From assembly GCA_009731375.1 (NCBI GenBank), contig BJOX01000244.1, forward strand, positions 672,408 to 736,407: a stretch of 64,000 bases of DNA, written 5' to 3'. The notes under the pieces are model-generated. The model was not told the origin of the DNA. It saw only the letters and a program-made list of their open reading frames with translations, and searched no databases. Positions within the stretch are counted from its first letter, which is position 1. Each line of letters begins with the position of its first letter. This stretch comes from Paulinella micropora (taxonomy: Eukaryota; Cercozoa; Imbricatea; Euglyphida). Both the position numbers and the translations under genes were made by a program. This document shows, in pieces, positions 11,755 to 20,939 of this stretch.

Positions 11755-12313
11755 TTCTCCTTTTCATATGTCTTGTCCTTTCTTTTTCTTTGTCTTTTCT
11801 GTTCTTTGTCTTTTCTGTTTTATTACAATTATTATTAAAAAAAATTAGCGTCTTTCCTTGTCTTGTGCATCAGTATGTATATTCGTCATCATATAGAAAG
11901 CTCAATGTTGAAGTGACAGAGCTCATTTGCGCTTCTTGGGCATGACATTTTTTGAGCGGCATCCTCGCTCTGTACACGGTATTGTGACCACAGTGAAGAC
12001 GAAACAATAATACCTAGATTTATCGATAATTTTTGGGAGTTTTGCATTTTCGGTGAGTTTTCCTCGCTTCAAAACCAGAGCAAAAAGGCAAATTTTACGC
12101 AATCATTGATTCGCTGATTTGCTCTGGTGTTGCGGCGTGGAAAACTGAAAGAAAATATCGGGTGGCCTATCGGCGCGGAGCGACCCATGGTGGCCTATCT
12201 TATAACCTGATCACTGCGCGCAAACTGCTAGATAGGTGGACAGAGAAATAGATGAATATATATTTATTTGATATCCTCGCTTTCTATTTCCTTTGTATGC
12301 TGGTCTCTGTTAG

Positions 12314-12401
12314 GACCGTGTCGCTACCGCTACTACAGGTTTTCGCCCAAGAGCGTTAGAGCAGAAGCAGTCCAACTCGCCGAGCTTCAGCTGTTCAGAG
12401 G
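12314..12401 (+). CDS. Exon X1: C-terminal strand block of a discoidin-like domain
   Basis: After a gttag acceptor it reads YRYYRF followed by VQLAELQLF, the typical end of F5/8 type C-like domains. It is phase 1 in and phase 2 out. The donor GTCTGC is weak but is the one that keeps phase with Y1. X2 is its homologue. Confidence 0.55.
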
Positions 12402-12675
12402 GTCTGCATCCCTCCCCCTCCCCCCCAGTTCCCCCCGACCCCCTACTGCCTGTCTTCCTCGCATACACGTATATGTCTCTTTTATCTGTTTGATTTCTCT
12501 TTCGGTTTTGTCTTTTCCAGAGAGCATTTTCTGAATTTGTCTATTTATATTTGTTAACAGTTGAACATCTTCCTTTCGTGTGTAGTTGTCAAATGCAGCT
12601 AAGTCTGTTGACCCTCTCCGTTCATATCGATTTCTAAGATTCCCTACATAATTCTATCCTTCACTTTTGCATTAG

Positions 12676-12850
12676 GAACATTTGGCAGGCAGTGTCACCT
12701 TCAACCAACGTTAACGGCAGCTGTGGTGCCGCCAATGTTAACTGCGAGGTTTCGGATTTAGGACCTAAGGCAAACGATAATATGGCCAGCACCACGTGGC
12801 AGAACATTTATAGTCTACCTTTGATATATGACTTCGGCGTGCCGATCCAG
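12676..12850 (+). CDS. Exon Y1: first half of a discoidin-like domain
   Basis: It encodes 58 codons with phase 2 in and phase 0 out. It includes SPSTNVNGSCG, a KANDN motif and the ending IYDFGVPIQ, which match the N-terminal half of F5/8 type C-like domains. The acceptor is cattag and the donor GTACTG. The aligned copy Y2 has the same borders and phases. Confidence 0.6.
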
Positions 12851-13199
12851 GTACTGCTTGTTCCTGCGACTGACTGAACACAGCTTTACTGACTGAACAC
12901 ACTTTTGGCAGTGTTCTACTCCGCCTAACAGTTTAACTCAGGTTGCGGATGCGAGGGTGTGCATGCCCATGCCGGGCCTGGCCCAGATCTAGAGCTTTCA
13001 GGATTCACATCCGCAAAGGGGCGAGTGAAAAAGAACACTAGAAGAAGAATGAAATTTCAGGCAATGTAGAACGAGCCTTAAGAAAAAAGGAACTCCTGCG
13101 CGATGCCAAATACGATCTACACACATAGGCAGATCGTACTGCGAACACAAAATACGCAGTCTTTGCAACATATGCACTCTTGCTGGTGACCTTGGACAG

Positions 13200-13338
13200 A
13201 TCGACGAGTACAATTGGATGACCGCCAACGGTAACAAGGAAAAAGACTCCATCCGCTGGAGACTGGAAGGTAGCAACGACACCGTGTTCTGGAGCGTTCT
13301 GGACGACCGCACCGGCTCTGATCAGAGCGTTACTGAAG
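13200..13338 (+). CDS. Exon Z1: core of a discoidin-like domain
   Basis: It reads IDEYNWMTAN, then IRWRLEGSND, WSVLDD and DQSVTE. This YxWxTAN...W.LEGSnD...W.vLD pattern is characteristic of F5/8 type C (discoidin-like) domains. It is phase 0 in and phase 1 out. The fragment is 139 bases, exactly as long as Z2. Confidence 0.65.
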
Positions 13339-13379
13339 GTTCATTTAGATTTATTTCCGTCTTTGCTTGTCTTCTTGTT

Positions 13380-13396
13380 GCGTTTATACCGCTTTT

Positions 13397-13429
<33 letters not shown>

Positions 13430-13430
13430 G
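13380..13430 (+). repeat. (TTG)n microsatellite in the intron after Z1
   Basis: It is a run of about ten TTG units followed by (TTTG)n and T-rich sequence. Confidence 0.9.
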
Positions 13431-13599
13431 TTTGTTTGTTTGTTTTTGTTTTTGTTTTTGGTGTATGTGCTTTTTTTTTTTGTTTAATACATTGTACGTA
13501 TCTACACATATGTACTTGTATTCAACAAAACAAACAAAAGCATTTGCATATTTATTTAATGCTCCTTGCTGCCATTGATGTTCTTCATACGGGGCAAGG

Positions 13600-13770
13600 C
13601 GAATGAGATGCAGCGGGAAGGTGAAGTGGGGTGATCGGGGAAGGCGAAGGGGCATGGTGTGTGAAGGTGAAGGGGTGATCATATGGCAAGGTAAAGAGGG
13701 GTGATAGGTCTAGTGGGGTGATGGAAAGGTGAAGGGGAATGCTGGGTAAAGGTAAAAGGCGATGGGTACC
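13600..13770 (+). repeat. Degenerate GGTGAAGGGGTGAT-type minisatellite
   Basis: Purine-rich units built from gaaggtgaag, ggggtgat and ggcaaggt recur irregularly over about 170 bases. No reading frame of interest is seen; it lies in the long intron between Z1 and W2. Confidence 0.6.
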
Positions 13771-14228
13771 ACTTAGGCAGACGCAAACTGGTTGTTGATG
13801 ACGGGTTTCAGCGTCGTCGGCACCCCTAAACATGCGCGTGCAAACATTCACCTTCGTCAGCACGTACACGAGCCACGAGCACATTTGCATGGTTGTGGCG
13901 TTCCTAATCCTTAAGTACAATCAATCATGACTTCAAGCCTTTCGTTCTTATTCAATCTTTTGCTTCCAGCACCTGTCATGGCTAATTGGAAAGCTCTTGG
14001 TCAGAACTTTCCAACGAACCACTACACAAGCAACAACCACAAGAATAAACCGAGAACGAATCGCTTGAAGTCACTGCTCGTTGTACTTAAGCAAAGGGAA
14101 GTTCTGATGTGCATGTTTGAGTTCGCAAGTCTGCGCGTGCGTTGCACCTCAAGGCGAGCGGCTTATCCATAGAATGCGAACCGCGTTGTGTGCCTAACTT
14201 GCAAATGAATGGACATACACACATGAAT

Positions 14229-14230
14229 GC

Positions 14231-14302
<72 letters not shown>
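14229..14302 (+). repeat. (GATA)n microsatellite
   Basis: It is an essentially perfect ATAG/GATA run, followed by TA-rich simple sequence. Confidence 0.98.
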
Positions 14303-14350
14303 TCTAATTATATATATACATGTATATGTATATATATATATATGTATATT

Positions 14351-14800
14351 TGGAGGGGTGCACAGTATGGCACCCCACGGGAAGAGGAGGTGGTTGGGCC
14401 TCTTCCCACTGGTTCCGAGGCTATGTTGTGTTGTTTTTATAAGACATACACCACGTCGGGGTCAAAGGGGTATATACATTCCGAGATCTAAGGGTGGTGA
14501 CGGGTTTCGAGGCGTCCCAGACACTTACCGCAAAACGTCCTCATGCGCTGGCAGACCGCATGAAATGTCTGCTACCCCCCTTGAGTACTTCCATTCGACT
14601 TATACCCAGTCTTGTGGAACTCTCTCTAAGGGAACATTTTTGCCGTTGATTCCCTGCAAGGTACCCGACACGCCGAGCGGGTAGCTATTCAGGGATGGTT
14701 AGAGTCACTCTTCCCTCCCCGACATTCACTGTGTGACTGTTGGGTCGAGGGATGGAGGCGCATGGTCCTTGAACTCAGCCATGACAGATCAATACAATAC
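14351..14800 (+). repeat. Repeat family B-rep, copy 1
   Basis: The 450-base segment starts tggaggggtgcacagtatgg and ends near gacagatcaataca. An inverted copy lies at 18268-18787. Both copies are bounded by simple sequence (TA-rich here, AAT-rich there). No conserved coding frame is evident, so it looks like a non-autonomous interspersed repeat. Confidence 0.8.
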
Positions 14801-14805
14801 AATAT

Positions 14806-14836
<31 letters not shown>

Positions 14837-14935
14837 TGTATATATAGATGATGTATATATATATATGTATATATATATATAGAGAGAGAGAGAGGGAGAG
14901 GAAAGAGAGAGAGTGTGTGCCGCCCCCCCCCCCCT
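14801..14935 (+). repeat. Compound TA / GA / TG / poly-C simple sequence
   Basis: Runs of tatata, gagaga, gtgtgt and about twelve C follow B-rep copy 1. Confidence 0.9.
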
Positions 14936-15205
14936 TATCATTCATTAGTATTAATTTTTCAAGATTTCAGCTGATTTTTTTTTCATTCTTCAAGATTTGA
15001 AGAGAAGTTAGAATGATATGGCTTCATCTTACATTTCTTTTGACACAGTGCCGCTTCAAAAGAAGTTTCAATCTCTTCCACGTTGATTGCTGAAGGGAAA
15101 CTGCCGCGCAAATTATGAATAAAATCTCGACCGTGCAGACATGTGCCATGATAAGCAATGCCATGCATGTTGACATGCAAACAAAATCGTGTAAATGTGG
15201 GCTAG

Positions 15206-15265
15206 TTCGGGGAGCTTGGACGGCTGCGGGCGCCTCCAGGTATTTGGGCTATCCGTTAAGTTCAG
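15206..15265 (+). CDS. Exon W2: discoidin-like linking exon
   Basis: The 60-base, phase 1-1 exon reads WTAAGASRYLGYPL after a gctag acceptor and ends before GTACGG. It fits in phase between Z1 and X2. Its homologue W3 has the same position after Z2. It would supply the segment between the SVT strand and the YRYYRF strand. Confidence 0.5.
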
Positions 15266-15894
15266 GTACGGGAGGGTTACCAGGATTTACCGCGTATTTG
15301 TAATATGACCGTAATTTGCGATGAATTTGTTACAATAATATTTTTTCCTATGCATTCATTTGTTTTGAAGGTGCCATATGCGTTCATTCGAACAATACCG
15401 TACCTACCTATCTACAACCCCATCTATTCTTTCCATTTACCTATCCCTATACCCACCTACACACATACCTATGTTCCGCTACCTACCCATCTATCTGCTT
15501 AGTTAACCATCTGTCTCCCTCCTATCTGCTTACCCACCTATCCACCCACATATATACCTACCTCTTCGTGATGACTTAAGCGCTGCGATGCTGCAGAAAA
15601 AGCTGGATGGCATGATAGGTGCAGATAGATGAATTGATGAGAAGATCGATAGCTATATTGATAGTTGGATATAGATATTATAGATAGGTAGGTAGATGAG
15701 TTACGTGATAGTATTAGAGGTGACCGATTATGAAGGAGGAAAAGCAAGAACGAAACAAAGGCAAGAAAACCAAGAACAAACAAGCAAACAAGCAAAATTT
15801 TGTGTGTGTGTGTGGGGGGGGGGGGGGGGAAGGGAAAAAAAAAAAAAAAAAAAAAAAAAAAGAAAAAAAAGGGGGGGAAAAAAAAAAAAAAAAA

Positions 15895-15904
15895 NNNNNN
15901 NNNN
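15895..15904. other. Assembly gap (10 N) in a G/A homopolymer region
   Basis: The gap follows G12, A-rich and G7 stretches between W2 and X2. Confidence 0.99.
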
Positions 15905-16134
15905 GTAAGCTCAGTCTTTGGGTCTCCTGTTCCTATCCACCCTCCCTCCCTCCCCCCTCTTCTCTGCAAAACGCACGGAAAAGACAACAAAGATGCAAAC
16001 GAAAAAGATGGATAGTAGACACACATATTAAATAATGGATAGATAGAAAGGTAGATAGATGGATCGATGAATGGAATAGGAATAGATAGATCACCACAAC
16101 CACTATATTTTCTGTGTCTGCTGGCTTGTCGTAG

Positions 16135-16219
16135 CATACACCTACCGATACTATCGGTTTGTGAGCATCAAAAGCAGGGGCAGTGTCGTTCAGCTCGCCG
16201 AACTTCAGCTCTTCCTCAA
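16135..16219 (+). CDS. Exon X2: C-terminal strand block of a discoidin-like domain
   Basis: It reads YTYRYYRFVSIKSRG and VVQLAELQLF, homologous to X1. It is phase 1 in and phase 2 out, with a tcgtag acceptor and a GTCTCT donor. With Y1, Z1 and W2 it completes one four-exon discoidin-like domain. Confidence 0.55.
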
Positions 16220-16727
16220 GTCTCTTTCTCCTTTGACTTCTCTCGCACAAAATGCCCAACATACACAAAAACGGGGCGCATTTTGTAAACAGATGTTTTC
16301 AGTGCTTACTATTGAACATCTTCACTTCAAATCTTTTGTTCTGTCATTTCATATTTTCATTATGTCCTGCTCTCCTCATCATTGTCCTTTTGAGAAGTTC
16401 CTTTTTCTTATTTACAAGGAACAGTGACTTCAAGTGCTTGGTTTACTGCCTTTTTTTGTCCAAATTTAAAACTGTTTTACACTTCATGGGAAGCTTTTGA
16501 TGAGAGCTTTTGAATGAACTTCCACAAGCAATACAAATCAAAATTTACTAATAACGCGCTTCATGATCCAGCCCTTGCTCATTCTACTCAAGCTTTTGCT
16601 CACTTGAAGGAATTTAAAGGAGGTGGAGGAGAAGAAAAAGAAGAAGAAACTTCCCTTGTTATTGTCTGTTCCGAATGTTGTTCGGGTTGCTTTCTCATAA
16701 GCCTTTTATAATCTGATTTTCAACTAG

Positions 16728-16899
16728 TGACACGTGGAATCAAGTTACTAGTCCCGCCGTGAACGTGGATGGTAACTGTGGGGGTGGGAACTGCCCTGCG
16801 ACTGAACTGGGGTCGAAGGCAAACGACAACGACCAAAACTCCAAGTGGCTGAACTTATACGGTCTACCATTGGTGTATGACTATACCCAGCCGACTCAG
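16728..16899 (+). CDS. Exon Y2: first half of the second discoidin-like domain
   Basis: The 172-base exon (phase 2 in, phase 0 out) reads TWNQVTSP, NVDGNCGGGNC, SKANDN and KWLNLYGLPLVYDY. It is homologous to Y1, including the paired cysteines and the KANDN motif. The acceptor is actag and the donor GTACTG. Confidence 0.6.
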
Positions 16900-17136
16900 G
16901 TACTGCCGTGATCATGAGTGCACGCATGAGGATAATCCTGGAAATACCGCTTATTATGACCGTAATTTGTGGAGAATTTTGCACAAATATGGCTCTAATT
17001 CCATGACTTTCTCTCATCTGAGGGTACTATAAGAGAATTTCATCGCGATCGCACGATGTACCGTATTATGCACATGAAAGCTGACCGAGAACCGACACAA
17101 AATGCGCATCCGTTTGCTGGTGGTGACCTTGGATAG

Positions 17137-17275
17137 ATCGATGAGTACAATTGGATGACGGCGAATGACTTCCTCCCTCGCGACCCCCTCCGCTGGACGC
17201 TGGAAGGCAGTCCCGACAAAATCAACTGGAGCGTTCTGGACGACCGCTCTGACTGCGATCAGAGCGTGACTACAG
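17137..17275 (+). CDS. Exon Z2: core of the second discoidin-like domain
   Basis: It reads IDEYNWMTANDF, RDPLRWTLEGSPD and WSVLDDRSDCDQSVTT. The RDP before the W-x-LEGS strand is the classical form, which Z1 has lost (KDS). The acceptor is ggatag; the TAG would be an in-frame stop if the upstream bases were coding, which supports the exon border chosen here. The fragment is 139 bases, phase 0 in and 1 out. Confidence 0.65.
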
Positions 17276-17498
17276 GTTTGTTGATTTCTTTATTTGCTCG
17301 TGTTCTTGTTGTGTTTTCATTAGTCATTTAATATGCTTATATTTCTCCATTTAGTATATTACTTTCTTGTTGATTGATTTGTTGATTTGCTAACTGTTCT
17401 TGCCGATATTGATATTGCTATGTCCCTGTTTTCTTTGTTTTCTTTCTACCATTCAAAAGCGCACTGTGAAAGTGACATGCCTATTTTCTCTCGAGTGT

Positions 17499-17530
<32 letters not shown>

Positions 17531-17887
17531 TTTTCCCGTCATTAGAAGAAGTTTCAAGCTCTCTTGTGCTTTGCGAACGAAGTTTGTCATGATAAAATAT
17601 GCACGCAGCCATACATATATATATGATGATTATAACTGTGTATATGTTTGAGAAAGTGTTCGCTTCTGTTAGAAAAACTAAAACTGAATCTTATGAAGAA
17701 TCTCAAACTTTCTGGGCAATGTTGGGTTCCCTGATGCATATCAGAAGCGGTCGAATAGGCGCAAAATACTATTTTTTAAAACGGTATTTATGCATACTAA
17801 TATTTTTCAGAAGTAAAACCAAAAATAAATAAAATGATGTATACAAAAATATTTATTCTATATTAAATGAACAAGTAAACAAATAAA

Positions 17888-17920
<33 letters not shown>
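17888..17920 (+). repeat. (AAT)n microsatellite bordering A-rep copy 1
   Basis: It is a perfect AAT run immediately before the repeat at 17921. Confidence 0.97.
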
Positions 17921-17923
<3 letters not shown>

Positions 17924-18167
17924 ATATCTGAGGCGTACTGATGCAGCTAATGGCATATCCTCAACGGACATAAGCCTCCAATACCCTTGTTCGAGGTCCT
18001 CCACCCCCCCGTGTCAGTCTCTCGCCTGATGATCGGGGCCACCGATGGAGCTCCTGAGGGCAAGACTGCACTAAGCCGAGGTTATTCCGCAGTCCCAGCA
18101 ACCTCTTGCAAGACGTCACCGAATGTGCAAGTGCATACACCAAGCGCGGTTGCTAGAGCTGCCTCGA

Positions 18168-18168
<1 letters not shown>
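17921..18168 (-). mobile_element. A-rep copy 1, SINE-like body segment
   Basis: This 248-base segment recurs at 18834-19001 (truncated by a gap) and, inverted, at 26837-27083. Orientation is set to the third copy, where a tRNA-like head lies upstream and (ATT)n follows the end. Both sides of this copy are (AAT)n. Confidence 0.8.
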
Positions 18169-18234
<66 letters not shown>

Positions 18235-18267
18235 GTGATGATAATAATAATAGTAATGATAATAATA
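18169..18267 (+). repeat. (AAT)n microsatellite with GAT interruptions
   Basis: The simple repeat joins A-rep copy 1 to the inverted B-rep copy. Confidence 0.97.
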
Positions 18268-18786
18268 GTCTTGTATTGATCTGTCATGGCTGAGTCCAAG
18301 GACCATGCGCCTCCATCCCTCGACCCAACAGTCACACTGTGAATGTTGGGGAGGGAAGAGTGACTCTAACCATCCCTGAATAGCTACCCGCTTGGTATGT
18401 CGGGTACCTTGCAGGGAATCAACTGCAAATGATTGACGTTCCCTTAGAGTTCCACAAGACTGGGTATAAGTCGAATGGAGGTACTCAAGGGGGGTAGCAG
18501 ACATTTCATGCGGTCTGCCAGCACATGAGGACGTTTGCGGTAAGTGTCTGGGACGCCTCGAAACCCGTCACCACCCTTAGATCTCGGAATATATATACCA
18601 CTTTGACCCCACGTGGTGTATGTCTTATAAAAACAACACAAAAACATAGCCTCGAACCAGTATATATATACCCCTTTGACCCCACGTGGTGTATGTCTTA
18701 TAAAAACAACACAAAAACATAGCCTGGGAACCAGTGGGAAGAGGCCCAACCACCTCTTCCCGTGGTGCCATACTGTGCACCCCTCC

Positions 18787-18787
<1 letters not shown>
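18268..18787 (-). repeat. Repeat family B-rep, copy 2 (inverted)
   Basis: It is the reverse complement of 14351-14800. It carries an internal duplication: a segment with gaccccacgtggtgtatgtc appears at about 18604 and again at about 18675. Confidence 0.85.

Positions 18788-18833
<46 letters not shown>
18788..18833 (+). repeat. (AAT)n microsatellite
   Basis: The AAT run sits between B-rep copy 2 and A-rep copy 2. Confidence 0.97.
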
Positions 18834-18836
<3 letters not shown>

Positions 18837-19001
18837 ATATCTGAGGCGTACTGATGCAGCTAATGGCATATCCTCAACGGACATAAGCCTCCAATACCCT
18901 TGTTCGAGGTCCTCCACCCCCCCGTGTCAGTCTCTCGCCTGATGATCGGGGCCACCGATGGAGCTCCTGAGGGCAAGACTGCACTAAGCCGAGGTTATTC
19001 C
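18834..19001 (-). mobile_element. A-rep copy 2, truncated by a gap
   Basis: It matches 17921-18088 almost exactly and stops at the N run. With the tRNA-like head on the far side of the gap (20024-20097) it probably forms one SINE-like element read on the minus strand. Confidence 0.75.
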
Positions 19002-19935
19002 NNNNNNNNNNNNNNNNNNNNNNNNNNNNNNNNNNNNNNNNNNNNNNNNNNNNNNNNNNNNNNNNNNNNNNNNNNNNNNNNNNNNNNNNNNNNNNNNNNN
19101 NNNNNNNNNNNNNNNNNNNNNNNNNNNNNNNNNNNNNNNNNNNNNNNNNNNNNNNNNNNNNNNNNNNNNNNNNNNNNNNNNNNNNNNNNNNNNNNNNNNN
19201 NNNNNNNNNNNNNNNNNNNNNNNNNNNNNNNNNNNNNNNNNNNNNNNNNNNNNNNNNNNNNNNNNNNNNNNNNNNNNNNNNNNNNNNNNNNNNNNNNNNN
19301 NNNNNNNNNNNNNNNNNNNNNNNNNNNNNNNNNNNNNNNNNNNNNNNNNNNNNNNNNNNNNNNNNNNNNNNNNNNNNNNNNNNNNNNNNNNNNNNNNNNN
19401 NNNNNNNNNNNNNNNNNNNNNNNNNNNNNNNNNNNNNNNNNNNNNNNNNNNNNNNNNNNNNNNNNNNNNNNNNNNNNNNNNNNNNNNNNNNNNNNNNNNN
19501 NNNNNNNNNNNNNNNNNNNNNNNNNNNNNNNNNNNNNNNNNNNNNNNNNNNNNNNNNNNNNNNNNNNNNNNNNNNNNNNNNNNNNNNNNNNNNNNNNNNN
19601 NNNNNNNNNNNNNNNNNNNNNNNNNNNNNNNNNNNNNNNNNNNNNNNNNNNNNNNNNNNNNNNNNNNNNNNNNNNNNNNNNNNNNNNNNNNNNNNNNNNN
19701 NNNNNNNNNNNNNNNNNNNNNNNNNNNNNNNNNNNNNNNNNNNNNNNNNNNNNNNNNNNNNNNNNNNNNNNNNNNNNNNNNNNNNNNNNNNNNNNNNNNN
19801 NNNNNNNNNNNNNNNNNNNNNNNNNNNNNNNNNNNNNNNNNNNNNNNNNNNNNNNNNNNNNNNNNNNNNNNNNNNNNNNNNNNNNNNNNNNNNNNNNNNN
19901 NNNNNNNNNNNNNNNNNNNNNNNNNNNNNNNNNNN
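19002..19935. other. Assembly gap (934 N)
   Basis: The gap separates A-rep copy 2 from the tRNA-like head. Confidence 0.99.
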
Positions 19936-19954
19936 GGGCAGTTCCAACACTTCC

Positions 19955-20023
19955 AGACGGGCCGGTATGTTCAATGAAAATACTGGTCCAGAAATAGACC
20001 GGTATGTTCAATGAAAATACTGG
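19955..20023 (+). repeat. Duplicated 27-base motif next to the tRNA-like head
   Basis: The sequence ccggtatgttcaatgaaaat occurs twice about 37 bases apart, just downstream of the tRNA-like sequence in its own orientation. Confidence 0.8.
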
Positions 20024-20097
20024 TGGCACCGACGGGAATCGAACTGGCGACAGGGCCCAGATGGTAGAACTTGACCACTGGGCTATCACGGTGTCCA
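20024..20097 (-). ncRNA. tRNA-derived SINE head with Pol III A and B boxes
   Basis: Read on the minus strand this 74-base stretch has an A box (TAGCCCAGTGG) and a B box (GTTCGATTC) at tRNA spacing, with near-complementary ends (GGACACCG and CGGTGCC). The anticodon region is not a convincing arm, so a functional tRNA is unlikely. A second copy of its start lies at 26655-26694 (+). It abuts (AAT/GAT)n on the 5' side. Confidence 0.65.
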
Positions 20098-20298
20098 CTA
20101 ACAATGATAATGATAATAATAATAATAATAATGATAATAATAATAATACACACACAATTGTTCAGGCTGGATGCCTTGATAATTTTCTGAAATTTTCGAC
20201 TTTTGATCGGACTTTGTCCAAGGTGACGAAATATGTAATATTATATGTGTCTTGGGAGTGTTGTTTTGACGTTTAGTGTGTATATTCATGTTGGGTAG

Positions 20299-20361
20299 TT
20301 CGGTTTACTTGGACAGCTCCAGGCGCCGCCAGGTATTCGGGCTATCCGCTCAACTGTTGAG
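20299..20361 (+). pseudogene. Exon W3 with an in-frame TGA
   Basis: It is homologous to W2 (RFTWTAPGAARYSGYPL) with the same acceptor type (gggtag) and a GTACAG donor. It follows Z2 in phase. The codon before the donor is TGA. Either the gene ends here with an incomplete third domain, or this copy is decaying. I found no X-type exon after it; a weak possible exon at 20835-20934 reads GGIEDNIADINTWEATGG but I cannot assign it. Confidence 0.45.
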
Positions 20362-20399
20362 GTACAGCTGCCGAGCCTTGCTCTTTATTTGTAATGTGA

Positions 20400-20436
20400 A
20401 TCTCCTTCTTCTTCTTCTTCTTCTTCTTCTTCTTCG
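20400..20436 (+). repeat. (TTC)n microsatellite
   Basis: It is a run of about eleven TTC units. Confidence 0.95.
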
Positions 20437-20939
20437 TTATCTGTTAGTTTTTCCTTATTGCTATCATATAGAGCTGGCCACCTACCTACCCACCTATCTA
20501 TATATCTATCAGATAAATATCTATGTTTAAGCCCCCGGGCAGTCGAAAGCACAAGAAAAAACATCCGAAATTTCGATTCATACAGCGAATTTTTTATCAA
20601 GCATTCCCTTCCAAATTAGTGTTTTCCGTCCCTGGGAGCCAGTATGGCCATTTCTGGATATATACCCTATCAGAGTGCTAGATCATATATTTCATTACCA
20701 CAACGGTCGAAGACAGAAAACATTATGAAGCATGTTTTGATACAAACTAGGCTGGACGGCTCGGAAATTTTTGGGATTTTCTCTTATGTTTTTGACTTAA
20801 TTATTTCATCCAGGGTGGTAAATTTGCCTCAGCGTGGCTCCGAGTTGGCGGAGACTGGGTGGCATCGAGGATAATATCGCCGATATCAATACTTGGGAAG
20901 CCACAGGAGGAAAGCAGCACAACGCATCGGTAAAGTGGA

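Larger units (their letters stand above)
1..12240 (+). repeat. Tandem array of about 1.85 kb units carrying A and B exons
   Basis: Exon A starts recur at 1936, 3788, 5638, 7497, 9347 and 11190, giving periods of 1852, 1850, 1859, 1850 and 1843 bases. Each unit holds one A exon, one B exon about 245 bases later, a T-rich stretch, an inverted repeat and a (TG)n tract before the next A exon. Units 2 to 6 differ by very few substitutions, which implies recent duplication or homogenisation. The first A-B pair lies 1175 bases before the second A exon and is separated from it by a poly-T run and an assembly gap. The last unit (from about 10,900) is clearly diverged. Copy number in the real genome may differ, because arrays like this collapse or expand in assembly. 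Confidence 0.95.
761..20361 (+). other. Gene span: modular secreted protein (A/B modules plus discoidin-like domains), exon model
   Basis: The exons A1, B1, A2, B2 to A6, B6, A7, X1, Y1, Z1, W2, X2, Y2, Z2 and W3 are all on the + strand, have AG before and GT after them, and are phase-compatible at every junction: A and B are phase 1-1, X is 1-2, Y is 2-0, Z is 0-1 and W is 1-1. This continuity is seen directly. That all belong to one transcript is inference. The 5' end, with the start codon and any signal peptide, lies left of the window. The reading frame meets a TGA in W3 near 20,358, which may be the true end or a disabling mutation. Conserved cysteines and N-x-S/T sites fit an extracellular or surface protein. 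Binding specificity is unknown. Confidence 0.6.

Noticed and set aside
14351-14690. Possible gene in B-rep copy 1
   Set aside because: The inverted copy at 18268 does not preserve a frame and the segment behaves as an interspersed repeat.
20024-20097. Functional tRNA gene
   Set aside because: A and B boxes are good, but the anticodon arm does not fold well, the acceptor pairing is imperfect and the sequence recurs as the head of a repeat.
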